A stretch of 64,000 nucleotides of DNA from Jeongeupia naejangsanensis (lineage in GTDB: Bacteria; Pseudomonadota; Gammaproteobacteria; Burkholderiales; Chitinibacteraceae): assembly GCF_016865585.1 (NCBI RefSeq), contig NZ_JAESND010000002.1:434001-498000 (forward strand). The letters are read 5' to 3'. The position numbers were made by a program, and so were the translations under genes. The notes below the pieces were generated by a model. The model worked only from the letters and a program-made list of their open reading frames with translations, did no database searches and had not been told where the DNA came from. Of the stretch, positions 22,819 through 32,955 are shown piece by piece. Position 1 is the first letter of the stretch; each line of letters starts with the position of its first letter.

Positions 22819-25422
22819 GTGCACATTCAATCCAAACTCAAAGCCTGCGTATTGGCAATGATGCTTGCTTCGCCGTGGACTGCCCATGCAGCGGGGCTGG
22901 GCAAACTCAATGTCGTTTCCGGGCTCGGGCAGCCGTTCCGTGCCGAAATCGACCTGACGTCGGTGCAGCCGGGCGAAGCCGATTCGCTGGCTGTCAGTCT
23001 CGCGTCGCCTGAGGGATATGCCAATGCTCAGGTGCCATATCCGCCGACATCGCTGGGCTTGCGCTTCAATATCGACAAGCGCGCCAACGGCCAGTACTAC
23101 GTGCTCGTGACGTCGGGTCAGGCGGTCAACGAGCCCTTCCTGGGGTTGCTGGTCGAGCTGAACTGGGCTTCCGGTCGCATCCAGCGTGAATACTCCGCAT
23201 TGATCGACCCGGTAGGCTACGGCTCGAGCGGCTCGGCCGCACTCCCGGGGCGTGTAAGCGGCAAGGGGGCTTCGGAAAGCACGAGCGGCGCCGCGAAGCC
23301 TGTCAAGGGTGCTTCCGCCAAGTCGGCTGCGGCCGCGCAGGCACAGCCCTCGCAGCCGCAGCCGTCCGCGCCGGCAGAAAAGTCGGCCGGTGATTCGTTC
23401 ACGGTCAAATCGGGCGACACGCTGTCGTCGGTGGCGCGCCGGGTGCAGGGCGACGGCGTGAGCTACGAGCAGGTGCTGGTCAGCCTTTACCGTGCGAATC
23501 CGTCGGCGTTCGACGGCAACATGAATCGACTCAAGCGCGGCAAAATTCTCCGGGTGCCCGATCGCGATGCGATGGCGTCGGTCAGTCGTGACGAGGCGGC
23601 CAAGGAAATCCGTCTTCAGGGTGAAAACTGGAAGAACTATCGCAGCCAGCTGGCGGCAGCTGCAGGCCAGCAGCCGGCGGCGGATGCAGGTGGTGGCGCC
23701 ACGTCCGGCAAGATTTCCGCAAAGGTCGAAGACAAGGGCTTGTCGCAGGCCGAAGGCAACAAGGACGTCCTCAAACTTTCCAAGGGTGGCCAGGGCGGAG
23801 ACGCGCAGCTGAAAGCCTTGCAGGACGAAGCAAAAGCGCAGCAGAAATCGCTGGACGAGGCGAATCAGCGCGTTGCCGATCTGCAAAAGAATATCAAGGA
23901 CATGGAAAAGGCGCTGGCGATCAAGGCTCCGGCCGGTGCGGCAACGACCGCATCCGCGCCGGTGGCCAGTGCATCGTCGGTGCAGGCTGAAGTCGCGTCG
24001 GCGGTGGCGGAAGTGGCTGCGGCGAGCGCGGTGCCGGCCGTGACCGCCTCGACGGTTGCGGAAGCCAGCCCGGTCGCCAAGAAGCGCAAGCCGGTCGTGA
24101 TTGCTCCGCCGGTCGAGGAACCGTCGTTCATCGAGTCGATGTTCGAGAATCCGCTGTTGATCGGTGGTGGCCTTGCGGCCGTGCTGGCTGGTGTTGGTGG
24201 CCTGTTCTGGATGCGTCGCCGCAAGCCGGCGCGCTTTGAAGACAGCTTCCTGACTGCCGGCGATCTCAAGCCGAATACCGTGATTGGCAGTAGTGGTGGC
24301 GCAGTCATCACCACGCAGCCGACCGAAAACTCGTTCCTGACCGACTTCAGCCGTCAAGGGTTGGGGACAATCGATACCGACGAAGTCGATCCGGTGGCCG
24401 AAGCCGAGGTCTATATGGCCTACGGCCGCGATGCACAGGCCGAGGAAATCCTGCGTGACGCGCTGGCGAAGGATGGCAGCCGGAACGAGATTCGCCTGAA
24501 GTTGCTTGAGATCTACGCAGCACGCAAGGACAGGTCCGCGTTTGAGGACGTGGCCTCGGGGCTGTTTGCCAATGTCAACGGCCAGGGCCCTGTCTGGGAG
24601 CAGGCGGCCTACATGGGGCGCAACCTGGATTCGGCCAATCCGCTGTATCAACCGGCTCAGGCGTCGTCCGTTGCGCCGCTCGCGGCGGCTGGTGCTGCGG
24701 TGGTGGCCGGCGGTGCGGCGATCGCTGCTGTTGCTGCCGAACAGGATGACGATTTCGGTCTCGACCTGGACCTGAGTGCCGACGTACCGGCGGATGACGG
24801 TGCTTCGCTGGCGTTTGCCACGACCGAGGCTGCGCCGCTGGACGAGGTGAAGGCCGAGGAGTCCGGGCTGGACGCGATGCTGGATGATCTGGTCGATTTC
24901 GATCTGGGCGCGCCGGCCGATGCGCCGGCCACGTCGGAGCTGGATGATCTGAGCTTCGATCTGCCGGAAGCGGTGTCGTCGCTGGATGCGCCAACCGTGC
25001 CCGTGGAGCTCGATCTGGATTCGGCTGGCGAACTCGACTTCCCGCTCGATCTCGAGCTGCCGGATGCCATTGCATCTGCGCCGCTGGACCTTTCTGCCGC
25101 ACCGTCGGCCAGCGAAGGGCTCGACGACGAGCTGGCGATGGATTTCGACTTCGGCGAACTGGCCTCGTCGCCGGCTGTGACGTCCGTTGAGCCGCCGCTG
25201 TCCGAGACCGAGCTGGCCGGGCTGGATCTGAGCCTCGGAGCGCAGGACGAGTCCGATCTGGCGCTGGGTGAAGACGATCCGGTTCAAACCAAGATCGATC
25301 TGGCCAAGGCGTATCTCGACATGGGCGACACCGAGGGGGCCCGCGAGATTCTGCAGGAGGCCCTTGGCGAGGGCGGCGAGCGTCACAAGGCGGAGGCACA
25401 GCGCTTGCTGGCCGAGCTCTGA
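22819..25422 (+). CDS. fimV: FimV/HubP-type polar landmark protein
   Basis: 867-residue inner-membrane protein of the FimV/TspA/HubP family, which organises cell poles and supports type IV pili in relatives. In order: signal peptide (about 1-25), FimV N-terminal domain (GLGKLNVVSGLGQPFRAEID), a periplasmic LysM domain at about 192-250 (FTVKSGDTLSSVARRVQGDG), a coiled-coil linker (about 330-370), a transmembrane helix near 447-466, an acidic Asp/Ala/Leu-rich cytoplasmic region, and the C-terminal FimV motif IDLAKAYLDMGDTEGAREIL. GTG is the start, with GGGGGGAT upstream. The truA and trp genes follow, as in many relatives. Confidence 0.93.
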   Translation: MHIQSKLKACVLAMMLASPWTAHAAGLGKLNVVSGLGQPFRAEIDLTSVQPGEADSLAVSLASPEGYANAQVPYPPTSLGLRFNIDKRANGQYYVLVTSGQAVNEPFLGLLVELNWASGRIQREYSALIDPVGYGSSGSAALPGRVSGKGASESTSGAAKPVKGASAKSAAAAQAQPSQPQPSAPAEKSAGDSFTVKSGDTLSSVARRVQGDGVSYEQVLVSLYRANPSAFDGNMNRLKRGKILRVPDRDAMASVSRDEAAKEIRLQGENWKNYRSQLAAAAGQQPAADAGGGATSGKISAKVEDKGLSQAEGNKDVLKLSKGGQGGDAQLKALQDEAKAQQKSLDEANQRVADLQKNIKDMEKALAIKAPAGAATTASAPVASASSVQAEVASAVAEVAAASAVPAVTASTVAEASPVAKKRKPVVIAPPVEEPSFIESMFENPLLIGGGLAAVLAGVGGLFWMRRRKPARFEDSFLTAGDLKPNTVIGSSGGAVITTQPTENSFLTDFSRQGLGTIDTDEVDPVAEAEVYMAYGRDAQAEEILRDALAKDGSRNEIRLKLLEIYAARKDRSAFEDVASGLFANVNGQGPVWEQAAYMGRNLDSANPLYQPAQASSVAPLAAAGAAVVAGGAAIAAVAAEQDDDFGLDLDLSADVPADDGASLAFATTEAAPLDEVKAEESGLDAMLDDLVDFDLGAPADAPATSELDDLSFDLPEAVSSLDAPTVPVELDLDSAGELDFPLDLELPDAIASAPLDLSAAPSASEGLDDELAMDFDFGELASSPAVTSVEPPLSETELAGLDLSLGAQDESDLALGEDDPVQTKIDLAKAYLDMGDTEGAREILQEALGEGGERHKAEAQRLLAEL

Positions 25423-25429
25423 TCCGCCG

Positions 25430-26053
25430 ATGTCGCGGGTTCATCCGGCCAACTGGATTCTGTGTTGGCTGACGGTGGCGTGCTGGTTGCATCAAATGCA
25501 GCCCACGCCACTGATTGTTTGTACGGCGTTCCTTGTCGTTGCCGCCGGCCTGCGGGACAGGCAGCGGTGGTGGCGCACGCTCAGGCGCATGCGTTTTCTG
25601 CTGCTCGCTCTGGCGGTGGTGTATGGCTGGAGTACCCCGGGCGTGCGCCTGGCTGCGTGGTCGTGGGCGCCCAGTGAAGAAGGGCTCCGGATGGGGACGC
25701 TTCAGGCGTTGCGGTTGCTTGGCATGCTCGCCAGTCTGCACTGCCTGTTGACGGGCTTGGGGCGCGAGAAACTTTTCGGCGGGCTTTACACCTTGACCGC
25801 GCCGCTGGCACTGTTCGGGGCATGGCGAGAACGCTGTGCGTTGCGACTTGCCTTGACGATGGATTTTGCCGAAGTTCTGTTGGCCGATCCCAAGCCCTTG
25901 CGCGGCAATTGGCGCGCTTGGCTCGACGCGGACAACGTTGGCGATGTCGCGCCTGTCAGGCTGGTGTTGTTGCCGCTGCAGGGGTGGCAGCGTGTGTGGT
26001 GTGCCGTATTGCTGGGGGTGATCGGCTTGATTTTGTTGGGAGTGGGCTGGTGA
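25430..26053 (+). CDS. ECF-transporter T-component-like (CbiQ-like) membrane protein
   Basis: 207-residue membrane protein beginning 7 bp after fimV. Four to five hydrophobic helices are visible. The stretch LLTGLGREKLFGGLYTLTAP followed by RCALRLALTMDFAEVLL resembles the coupling region of CbiQ/EcfT proteins, where a T-subunit contacts ATPases. The protein is short and lacks clear double Ala-Arg-Gly motifs, and no ATPase or substrate-binding component is near, so the assignment is tentative. Its TGA overlaps the GTG start of truA, indicating translational coupling. Function unknown. Confidence 0.5.
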   Translation: MSRVHPANWILCWLTVACWLHQMQPTPLIVCTAFLVVAAGLRDRQRWWRTLRRMRFLLLALAVVYGWSTPGVRLAAWSWAPSEEGLRMGTLQALRLLGMLASLHCLLTGLGREKLFGGLYTLTAPLALFGAWRERCALRLALTMDFAEVLLADPKPLRGNWRAWLDADNVGDVAPVRLVLLPLQGWQRVWCAVLLGVIGLILLGVGW

Positions 26054-26835
26054 GCCGTTATGCGTTTGCACTCGAATACGATGGTCGCAGCTTCAGTGGC
26101 TGGCAGATTCAGCCGAACAGGTTGACAGTGCAGGGCGTGGTCGAGGAAGCCGTGTCGCGCATGGCGGGGCATCCGGTTCGGGTCCATGCAGCAGGGCGAA
26201 CCGATGCCGGTGTGCATGCGAGCCGGCAGGTGGCGCACTTCGACACCGATGCCGATCGTCCGCTGACGGCCTGGGTGCGCGGCGTCAACAGCTTTCTGCC
26301 GTCCGGTGTGGCCGTGCTGTGGGCCAAGGCCGTGCCCGATACATTCCATTCGCGCTTCGTGGCGCATGCGCGCCATTATCGTTACTTGCTGCTGAATCAT
26401 CCGGTGCGTCCGGCGTTGTGGGCCGGACGGGTGGGCTGGATTCATCAGCCGCTTGATCTGGCCGCATTCGACGATGCGGCGCAGCGCTTGCTTGGGACGC
26501 ACGATTTTTCCAGTTTCCGTGCGGCGGAGTGTCAGGCCAAGACGCCGGTGAAGACACTGAGCCGGATCGAGCTGAAGCAGGTGGGCAATTTGCTGACGGT
26601 CGATTTTTCGGCCGACGCCTTCCTGCACCACATGGTACGAAATCTGATGGGGGCCTTGTTGCACGTCGCAAAAGGCAACGAGGCGCCGGCATGGATCGAG
26701 ACGCTGCTCGCCGCGCGCCAGCGCGCCGTAGCCCCCCCGACCTTCATGCCCGACGGACTTTACCTGGCTGGCGTCAGCTACCCGGCTGAATACGGGCTGG
26801 ATACCGAGCCGGAGCAGCGACACGGCCTCATATGA
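26050..26835 (+). CDS. truA: tRNA pseudouridine(38-40) synthase
   Basis: 261-residue TruA, which isomerises uridines 38-40 in the anticodon arm of tRNAs. The N-terminus YAFALEYDGRSFSGWQIQPN and the catalytic motif AAGRTDAGVHA (Asp near residue 52) are clear. The C-terminal FSADAFLHHMVRNLMG is also typical. The GTG start at 26050 overlaps the upstream stop (GTGA); longer upstream starts would add unrelated sequence. It also overlaps trpF by ATGA. Confidence 0.97.
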   Translation: MSRYAFALEYDGRSFSGWQIQPNRLTVQGVVEEAVSRMAGHPVRVHAAGRTDAGVHASRQVAHFDTDADRPLTAWVRGVNSFLPSGVAVLWAKAVPDTFHSRFVAHARHYRYLLLNHPVRPALWAGRVGWIHQPLDLAAFDDAAQRLLGTHDFSSFRAAECQAKTPVKTLSRIELKQVGNLLTVDFSADAFLHHMVRNLMGALLHVAKGNEAPAWIETLLAARQRAVAPPTFMPDGLYLAGVSYPAEYGLDTEPEQRHGLI

Positions 26836-27491
26836 GTGACGAAGTGATGATGATTCCCCGTATCAAGATTTGCGGGTTGCGCGACGTTGAGACGGCGGTG
26901 GCCACGGCCCGGCTGGGTGCGGATGCCATCGGTCTGGTCTTCTATGCGCCGAGCCCGCGCTGTGTCGACGCCGGTGTTGCCGCCAGTATCGTGGCAGGCT
27001 TGCCGGCCTTTGTGACCAGTGTCGGCCTGTTTGTCGATGCGGCGCCCGGGTATGTGCGTGACTTGCTTCGGCAGGCGCCGCTGGATCTGCTGCAGTTTCA
27101 CGGCGACGAGTCGCCCGAGTACTGTCGCCAGTTCGGACGGCCCTATATCAAGGCACTTAGGGTTAAACCGGATACGGATTTGGTAGAATGTGCCAAGCGC
27201 TATCACGATGCACGGGGCTTGCTGGTCGATGCCTACGTTCCCGGTGTTCCCGGCGGAACGGGTGAAGCCTTCGACTGGGCCTTGTTGCCTGCCGGTTTGC
27301 CCCTGCCGTTGATTCTGTCCGGCGGGTTGCATCCGGACAATGTAGAGCTCGCGGTAAAGCAGGTGCGGCCTTGGGCGCTGGATGTTTCCAGCGGCGTCGA
27401 GCGCAGCAAGGGTGAAAAAGATCTGGCCAAGGTGGCCGCCTTTATCAGGGCGGCACGTCTGGCAGCAACCGAGATGACTGATGAACGATAA
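26832..27491 (+). CDS. trpF: Phosphoribosylanthranilate isomerase
   Basis: 219-residue TrpF of the tryptophan pathway, a TIM barrel that converts N-(5'-phosphoribosyl)anthranilate to CdRP. Motifs are [20 protein letters not shown] with the catalytic Cys, [11 protein letters not shown] with the catalytic-Asp-like region, and [10 protein letters not shown]. The start at 26832 overlaps the truA stop; an internal ATG six codons later is an alternative. It overlaps trpB by 11 bp. The gene order truA-trpF-trpB-trpA is standard in betaproteobacteria. Confidence 0.97.
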   Translation: MSDEVMMIPRIKICGLRDVETAVATARLGADAIGLVFYAPSPRCVDAGVAASIVAGLPAFVTSVGLFVDAAPGYVRDLLRQAPLDLLQFHGDESPEYCRQFGRPYIKALRVKPDTDLVECAKRYHDARGLLVDAYVPGVPGGTGEAFDWALLPAGLPLPLILSGGLHPDNVELAVKQVRPWALDVSSGVERSKGEKDLAKVAAFIRAARLAATEMTDER

Positions 27492-28692
27492 GCTTCGCTA
27501 CAACCAGCCCGACGCACGTGGCCACTTCGGTCAGCATGGCGGCATCTACGTCGCGGAAACGCTGATGTCGGCACTCGACGAGTTGCGTGTCGAGTATGAA
27601 AAAGCCATCAACGATCCGGCGTTCATGGCCGAGTACCGGTACGAGCTGGCGCACTATGTCGGTCGCCCCAGCCCGGTCTACCACGCCAAGCGCTGGTCGG
27701 AGCTGTTGGGCGGCGCGCAGATCTATCTCAAGCGCGAAGACCTGAATCACACCGGTGCTCACAAGGTCAACAACACCATCGGTCAGGCGCTGCTGGCCCG
27801 TCGCATGGGCAAGAAGCGTGTGATCGCCGAAACCGGCGCAGGCCAGCACGGCGTTGCCTCGGCGACTGTTGCTGCCCGTTACGGGCTTGAATGTGTCGTC
27901 TATATGGGCGCAGAAGACGTCGCCCGCCAATCGCCGAACGTTTACCGGATGAAGTTGCTCGGCGCGACCGTGGTGCCGGTCACATCGGGCAGCAAAACGC
28001 TGAAAGACGCGATGAACGAAGCCATGCGTGACTGGGTCACCAATGTGGATTCGACCTATTACATCATCGGCACGTGTGCCGGCCCGCACCCGTATCCGAC
28101 GCTGGTCCGCGATTTCCAGTGCGTGATCGGTGAAGAGGCCAAGGTGCAGATGCAGGACATGATCGGTCGCCAGCCCGATGCGGTGATCGCCTGCGTCGGC
28201 GGCGGCTCGAACGCCATCGGCATCTTCCATCCTTATGTCGAGGTGCCGGGTGTGCGTCTGATCGGTGTTGAAGCCGGCGGTCATGGTGTCGAAACCGGGC
28301 AGCACGCTGCACCGCTGACGACCAACGCCAAGATCGGCGTTCTGCATGGCCAGCGGTCCTATCTGATGCAGGATGCGAATGGCCAGATCGTCGAGACGCA
28401 CTCGGTATCCGCCGGTCTCGACTATCCGGGCGTCGGTCCCGAGCACAGTCACCTGAAGGATATTGGTCGCGCCGAGTACGTGGCGATCAACGACGACGAG
28501 GCGCTCAAGGCCTTCCATGATCTGTGCCGTTACGAAGGCATCATCCCGGCGCTCGAGTCGAGCCACGCCTTGGCGCATGCTGCAAAAATCGCGCCGACGA
28601 TGAGCAAGGATCAAGTTCTGCTGGTCAATCTGTCGGGTCGTGGTGACAAGGATATTCCGACGATCGCCAAACTTGACGGTATCCAGCTCTGA
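27481..28692 (+). CDS. trpB: Tryptophan synthase beta subunit
   Basis: 403-residue TrpB, PLP enzyme that condenses indole with serine. The PLP lysine lies in [15 protein letters not shown], the phosphate-binding Gly loop in [12 protein letters not shown], and conserved [13 protein letters not shown] is present. It acts with TrpA as an alpha2-beta2 complex. The start overlaps trpF by 11 bp and trpA follows after about 50 bp. No leader-peptide attenuator is evident. Confidence 0.98.
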   Translation: MNDKLRYNQPDARGHFGQHGGIYVAETLMSALDELRVEYEKAINDPAFMAEYRYELAHYVGRPSPVYHAKRWSELLGGAQIYLKREDLNHTGAHKVNNTIGQALLARRMGKKRVIAETGAGQHGVASATVAARYGLECVVYMGAEDVARQSPNVYRMKLLGATVVPVTSGSKTLKDAMNEAMRDWVTNVDSTYYIIGTCAGPHPYPTLVRDFQCVIGEEAKVQMQDMIGRQPDAVIACVGGGSNAIGIFHPYVEVPGVRLIGVEAGGHGVETGQHAAPLTTNAKIGVLHGQRSYLMQDANGQIVETHSVSAGLDYPGVGPEHSHLKDIGRAEYVAINDDEALKAFHDLCRYEGIIPALESSHALAHAAKIAPTMSKDQVLLVNLSGRGDKDIPTIAKLDGIQL

Positions 28693-28743
28693 TCATTGGC
28701 GGGCGTCGGTTGGCGCCCGCAACACTTTTTGATGGCCTTATCC

Positions 28744-29547
28744 ATGTCCCGTATCCAGAAAACCCTCGCGGCCCTGAAGGCCGACAGCCGTCAGGCGCTG
28801 ATCCCGTTCATCACCGCCGGTGACCCGCGACCCGGAATCACCGTGGAATTGATGCACGCGCTGGTCAAGGGCGGCTCCGACGTGATCGAACTCGGCGTGC
28901 CGTTTTCCGATCCGATGGCCGATGGGCCAGTGATCCAGCGTGCGTCCGAGCGCGCACTTGCACATGACGTGAGCCTGCGCGACGTACTCGGCATGGTCGC
29001 CGAGTTCCGCAAGACCGATGCCGAAACCCCGGTCGTACTGATGGGGTACGCGAACCCGGTCGAAGCAATGGGGTATGAAACGTTTGCACAAGCCGCGGTG
29101 GCGGCCGGTGTCGATGGCGTGCTGACCGTTGATCTTCCGCCGGAAGAGGCCGAAGACTGTGCCGCGACGTTCAAGCGTCACGGCATCGATCCGATCTTCC
29201 TGCTGGCGCCGACTACGCCCGTCAGCCGCATTCAGGCGGTTGAGCGTCTCGCCAGCGGCTATGTCTACTATGTTTCGCTGAAGGGCGTGACCGGTGCGGC
29301 GACGCTTGATGTCGCCAGCGTCGCCGCCAAACTCGCCGAGCTGCAGTCCTATCTGTCGGTGCCGGTCGGGGTGGGTTTCGGTATCCGTGACCCGGAGTCG
29401 GCGCGCGCCGTCGCCGCTGTCGCCGATGCCGTGGTGATCGGTTCGCGTCTGGTGCAGGAAGTCGAGGCGGGCGAGGCTGGTCTGGCCGCCCGGCTGACGG
29501 AATTCCTTGCCAGCGTCCGCGCCGCGATGGATACTGCGCGCCGCTGA
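28744..29547 (+). CDS. trpA: Tryptophan synthase alpha subunit
   Basis: 267-residue TrpA that cleaves indole-3-glycerol phosphate and channels indole to TrpB. Motifs are [26 protein letters not shown] with the catalytic Glu, and [10 protein letters not shown] for phosphate binding. The start at 28744 ([16 protein letters not shown]) matches family N-termini; an in-frame codon at 28696 would add unconserved residues. accD begins 16 bp after the stop. Confidence 0.98.
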   Translation: MSRIQKTLAALKADSRQALIPFITAGDPRPGITVELMHALVKGGSDVIELGVPFSDPMADGPVIQRASERALAHDVSLRDVLGMVAEFRKTDAETPVVLMGYANPVEAMGYETFAQAAVAAGVDGVLTVDLPPEEAEDCAATFKRHGIDPIFLLAPTTPVSRIQAVERLASGYVYYVSLKGVTGAATLDVASVAAKLAELQSYLSVPVGVGFGIRDPESARAVAAVADAVVIGSRLVQEVEAGEAGLAARLTEFLASVRAAMDTARR

Positions 29548-29563
29548 AACAAGGAGATACACG

Positions 29564-30433
29564 ATGAGTTGGTTGCAGAAACTCCTGCCTCCGAAGATCA
29601 AGAGCCGTGAGCCCGGTTCCAAGTCGGCCGTGCCGGAAGGCTTGTGGCACAAGTGCTCGGCGTGTGGCGCCGTGCTTTATCGCACCGACCTCGAGAACAA
29701 TCTCGACGTGTGCCCCAAGTGCAGTTACCACAACCGGGTTTCGGCGCGTCGCCGTGTCGATCTGTTGCTGGATGCCGAGGGCCGCTTCGAAATCGGTGCC
29801 GAAGTACAAGCCGTCGACATCCTCAAGTTCAAGGCGGCCAAGCGTTACAGCGAGCAGCTCGAAAACTTCAAGAAGAGCTCCGACGAGGACGAGGCGCTGG
29901 TGGTGGTGCAGGGCGCCATCCAGACCGTGCCGGTCGTGCTGGCGGTGTTCGAATATGGCTTCGTCAACGGCTCGATGGGGTCCGTTGTGGGTGAGCGCTT
30001 CGTACGCGGCGTGAAAACCGCGCTGGAAAACAACCTGCCCTTCATCTGCATTGCCGCATCGGGCGGTGCGCGGATGCAGGAGGGTCTGAATTCGCTGATG
30101 CAGATGGCCAAGACCTCGGCCATCCTGACCAAGCTCGCTGATCAGCGTTTGCCGTTCATCTCGATTCTGGTCGATCCGACCATGGGTGGCGTGTCGGCGT
30201 CGTTTGCCTTCCTCGGCGACGTGGTGCTGGCCGAGCCGGGTGCACTGATCGGCTTTGCCGGTCCGCGCGTGATCGAGCAGACGGTGCGCGAAACGCTGCC
30301 GGAAGGCTTCCAGCGCTCGGAGTTCCTGCTTGAGAAGGGCGCAATCGATCGCATCGTCGATCGGCGCGAAATGCGTCAGCAACTGGCCCAGTTGCTGACC
30401 CTGCTGCAAAAACAGGCTGCGGTGACCGCTTGA
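29564..30433 (+). CDS. accD: Acetyl-CoA carboxylase carboxyltransferase subunit beta
   Basis: 289-residue AccD, which with AccA transfers carboxyl from biotin to acetyl-CoA to make malonyl-CoA. The N-terminal four-Cys zinc ribbon is visible as [10 protein letters not shown] and VCPKCSYHN, followed by the crotonase-like core ([32 protein letters not shown]). AAGGAGAT is 5 bp before the start at 29564. The stop codon overlaps the folC start (TGATG). Confidence 0.98.
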   Translation: MSWLQKLLPPKIKSREPGSKSAVPEGLWHKCSACGAVLYRTDLENNLDVCPKCSYHNRVSARRRVDLLLDAEGRFEIGAEVQAVDILKFKAAKRYSEQLENFKKSSDEDEALVVVQGAIQTVPVVLAVFEYGFVNGSMGSVVGERFVRGVKTALENNLPFICIAASGGARMQEGLNSLMQMAKTSAILTKLADQRLPFISILVDPTMGGVSASFAFLGDVVLAEPGALIGFAGPRVIEQTVRETLPEGFQRSEFLLEKGAIDRIVDRREMRQQLAQLLTLLQKQAAVTA

Positions 30434-31710
30434 TGTCACGGTTTGACGCCGAGACGCTCGATGCCTGGCTGAACCATCTGGAAAACGCGCATCACGCCGA
30501 AATCGACATGGGCCTTGCCCGTGTCGATGCGGTGCGCAAGGCGATGGGCATGACGCCGGCGTTCCCGCTGCTGACGGTCGGCGGTACGAATGGCAAAGGG
30601 TCGGTCTGCGCCTTTCTGTCGACAACGTTGCATGCGGCCGGCTATCGCGTCGGTACGTTTACCTCGCCGCATCTGCAGCGCTACAACGAGCGCATCGCAC
30701 TGGGTCTGCAGCCCGCCTCCGATGAGGCGATCGTTGCGGCATTCCGGGCGATCGAGCTGGCGCGCGGCGAAATCTCGCTGAGCTATTTCGAGTTCAACCT
30801 GCTGGCTGCGATGTATTGCTTCATCGAGGCCAAGGTTGATGTTGCGGTGCTTGAGGTCGGTCTCGGTGGCCGGCTTGATGCCGTCAACGTGTTTGACGCC
30901 GATGTGGCCGGCATCGTCAGTGTGGATCTGGACCATCAGGCCTTCCTGGGCAATGACCGCGAATCGATCGGCTTTGAAAAGGCCGGCATTTTCCGTGGCG
31001 GTCGGCCTGCATTCTGCGCCGATCCGAATCCGCCGCAGCGCTTGATCGATCAGGCCGCTGCCGTCGGTGCGCCGCTGCAGTTGATCGGCAAGGATTTCGG
31101 CTATCAGCGGGAGGCCGAAGGCAATCAATGGATGTGCTGGACGACGACCCGGCGCCGTCACGCTTTGCCGATGCCGGCTTTGCGTGGTGCATACCAGCTT
31201 GGCAATGCCGCGCTGGCGCTGGCCATGCTCGATGCATTGCGGGATCGTCTGCCGGTGTCGATTGGCCAGGTCAAGCAGGGCTTGCTTGAGGTCGAGTGGC
31301 CGGCACGCTGTCAGGTGCTGCCGGGGCGGCCGCAGGTCGTGCTTGATGTTGCTCATAATCCGCATGCTGCCAAGGCCTTGGCAGCGGCGCTGGACCAGAT
31401 GGGGTTTGCCGCCAACCGTCATGCCGTCTTCGGCATGATGGCCGACAAGGATATTGCCGGTGTGGTGGCCCTGCTGAAAGACAAGGTCGATCACTGGCAT
31501 CTTGCTGCGCCTGCCTTGCCGCGTGCAGCCAGCGCCGACGCGCTGGCCGACATCGTGGCGATGGCGGCGCCGCAGGCTACGCTGTCGCGTTACGATTCCA
31601 TCGCGGCGGCCTGGCAAGGTGCCGTACGTCAGGCCGGGGATGGTGATAGAATCCTTGCCTTTGGATCCTTCTACACCGTGGCCGAAGTACTGGCTGCGCG
31701 TGGACGCTGA
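30433..31710 (+). CDS. folC: Bifunctional folylpolyglutamate/dihydrofolate synthase
   Basis: 425-residue FolC. The ATP site LLTVGGTNGKGSVCAFLSTT and TFTSPHLQRYNERI are typical, as are the Mur-ligase-type signatures DVAVLEVGLGGRLDAVN and DVAHNPHAAKALA. It makes dihydrofolate from dihydropteroate and adds further glutamates. The ATG at 30433 overlaps the accD stop as TGATG, indicating coupling; a TTG one codon earlier also exists in this frame. The SPOR-domain gene starts 2 bp after the stop. Confidence 0.97.
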   Translation: MSRFDAETLDAWLNHLENAHHAEIDMGLARVDAVRKAMGMTPAFPLLTVGGTNGKGSVCAFLSTTLHAAGYRVGTFTSPHLQRYNERIALGLQPASDEAIVAAFRAIELARGEISLSYFEFNLLAAMYCFIEAKVDVAVLEVGLGGRLDAVNVFDADVAGIVSVDLDHQAFLGNDRESIGFEKAGIFRGGRPAFCADPNPPQRLIDQAAAVGAPLQLIGKDFGYQREAEGNQWMCWTTTRRRHALPMPALRGAYQLGNAALALAMLDALRDRLPVSIGQVKQGLLEVEWPARCQVLPGRPQVVLDVAHNPHAAKALAAALDQMGFAANRHAVFGMMADKDIAGVVALLKDKVDHWHLAAPALPRAASADALADIVAMAAPQATLSRYDSIAAAWQGAVRQAGDGDRILAFGSFYTVAEVLAARGR

Positions 31711-31712
31711 GT

Positions 31713-32426
31713 ATGGCTCGAGAAAACATCAGCGAAGAACTTTTGCAACTGCGCAAGCGCGCACGGCGACGGCTGGTCGGGGCATTTGCCTTGGTGCTGT
31801 TTTCGCTCATCGTCCTGTGGACCGTCATGGATGGCGAGCCGCCGGCCGCGCTCAATCATGGTACGACCGCGGTCGAGATCATTGCGAGTGCACCTTCCGC
31901 CTCGTCAGTGGCGGCAGCGGCAGCTAGTGCGCCTGTCGCACTGGCCGAGGTGACGCCGGTACCGCTGCCTGTGTCGCCCGTGCCGCAAGCCGAATCGTCG
32001 CCGGTAATCGAACAGGACAACGCCGCACTGCTGCCCGGCAAGCTCGTCAATCCCCAGCTTGAGCGCAAGCCTGTCCCCACGCCAAAGCCGTCCCCGACGC
32101 CTGCGGCCAAGCCGAACACTGAACACCACGAAGCGGCGCCGGCCAAAGATCCGGCACGGATTCTGGCCGGTCTGGACGACGACAGCAGCAAGGGCGCCGC
32201 GCGTCAGTATTATTTGCAGCTGGGTGCCTACGCCGACAAAGTCAAGGCGCAGGAAATGATCACCAAGCTCAAGGATGCGGACATTCCGGCCTACGGCGAA
32301 ACGGTGAAAACGGACAAGGGCACGCTGACCCGCGTGCGGGTTGGCCCGGCAGACCAGGCCAAGGCCCGTAGCTGGCAGCAGAAACTCGATGCGCTGGGTG
32401 TATCGGCCCGACTGGTCAGCAAGTAA
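31713..32426 (+). CDS. SPOR domain (DedD-like) inner-membrane protein
   Basis: 237-residue protein with a basic cytoplasmic start (QLRKRARRRL), one transmembrane helix (LVGAFALVLFSLIVLWTVM), a long Pro/Ala-rich periplasmic linker (about 50-150) and a C-terminal SPOR domain (QYYLQLGAYADKVKAQEMI up to LGVSARLVSK). This is the architecture of DedD/FtsN-like proteins that bind denuded peptidoglycan at the septum. It has the conserved position folC-dedD-cvpA-purF. Related family members support cell division; the role here is inferred. Confidence 0.9.
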   Translation: MARENISEELLQLRKRARRRLVGAFALVLFSLIVLWTVMDGEPPAALNHGTTAVEIIASAPSASSVAAAAASAPVALAEVTPVPLPVSPVPQAESSPVIEQDNAALLPGKLVNPQLERKPVPTPKPSPTPAAKPNTEHHEAAPAKDPARILAGLDDDSSKGAARQYYLQLGAYADKVKAQEMITKLKDADIPAYGETVKTDKGTLTRVRVGPADQAKARSWQQKLDALGVSARLVSK

Positions 32427-32433
32427 CCCGCCC

Positions 32434-32925
32434 ATGACCGGATTCGATTATGTCGTGCTGGCTGTTCTTGGATTGTCGATCCTGCTGTCGGTCATGCGCG
32501 GGCTGACGCAAGAGCTGCTGGCTTTGGCGGGCTGGGTGATTTCGGCCTGGCTTGCATTGAACTATGCCGCCCCCATTTCCAGTCATATGCCGGCGGCGCT
32601 GCCGAACGAAGGGCTACGGTATCTGGCGGCGCTGGTGTCGATTTTCTGTGCTGCGTGGCTGCTGACGGCCATTGTGCGAATCACGTTGAACCAGTTTCTC
32701 AAGGCGACCGGACTCAAACCGGTCGACCGCTTGCTCGGGTCGGTATTCGGCCTGGTCCGCGGGAGCCTGTTCGTCGTCCTGCTGGTGCTGGCGGGCGGAT
32801 TGACCGGGTTGCCCAAATCGGATCTGTGGCGAGACGCAATGTTCAGTCCGCTGTTCGAGCAGGCGGCGAGAATGGCACTGCCCTGGTTGCCGGCGTCGTT
32901 GGCCGGGCATGTGTCCTTCGACTAA
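32434..32925 (+). CDS. cvpA: CvpA family membrane protein
   Basis: 163-residue inner-membrane protein with four hydrophobic helices and the conserved N-terminus FDYVVLAVLGLSILLSVMRG, typical of CvpA (colicin V production protein). The actual function is unclear; in enterics cvpA affects envelope homeostasis. It lies 7 bp after the SPOR gene and 30 bp before purF, its usual neighbours. The start ATG 32434 follows the upstream stop closely. Confidence 0.93.
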   Translation: MTGFDYVVLAVLGLSILLSVMRGLTQELLALAGWVISAWLALNYAAPISSHMPAALPNEGLRYLAALVSIFCAAWLLTAIVRITLNQFLKATGLKPVDRLLGSVFGLVRGSLFVVLLVLAGGLTGLPKSDLWRDAMFSPLFEQAARMALPWLPASLAGHVSFD

Positions 32926-32955
32926 GCAATTTACCAAGTATCGAGGTTTCTAGTT

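Noticed and set aside
22588-25386. Minus-strand open frame of 932 codons opposite fimV
   Set aside because: Arg/Gln/His-rich antisense translation without domain; fimV on the plus strand has clear LysM, TM and C-terminal motifs.
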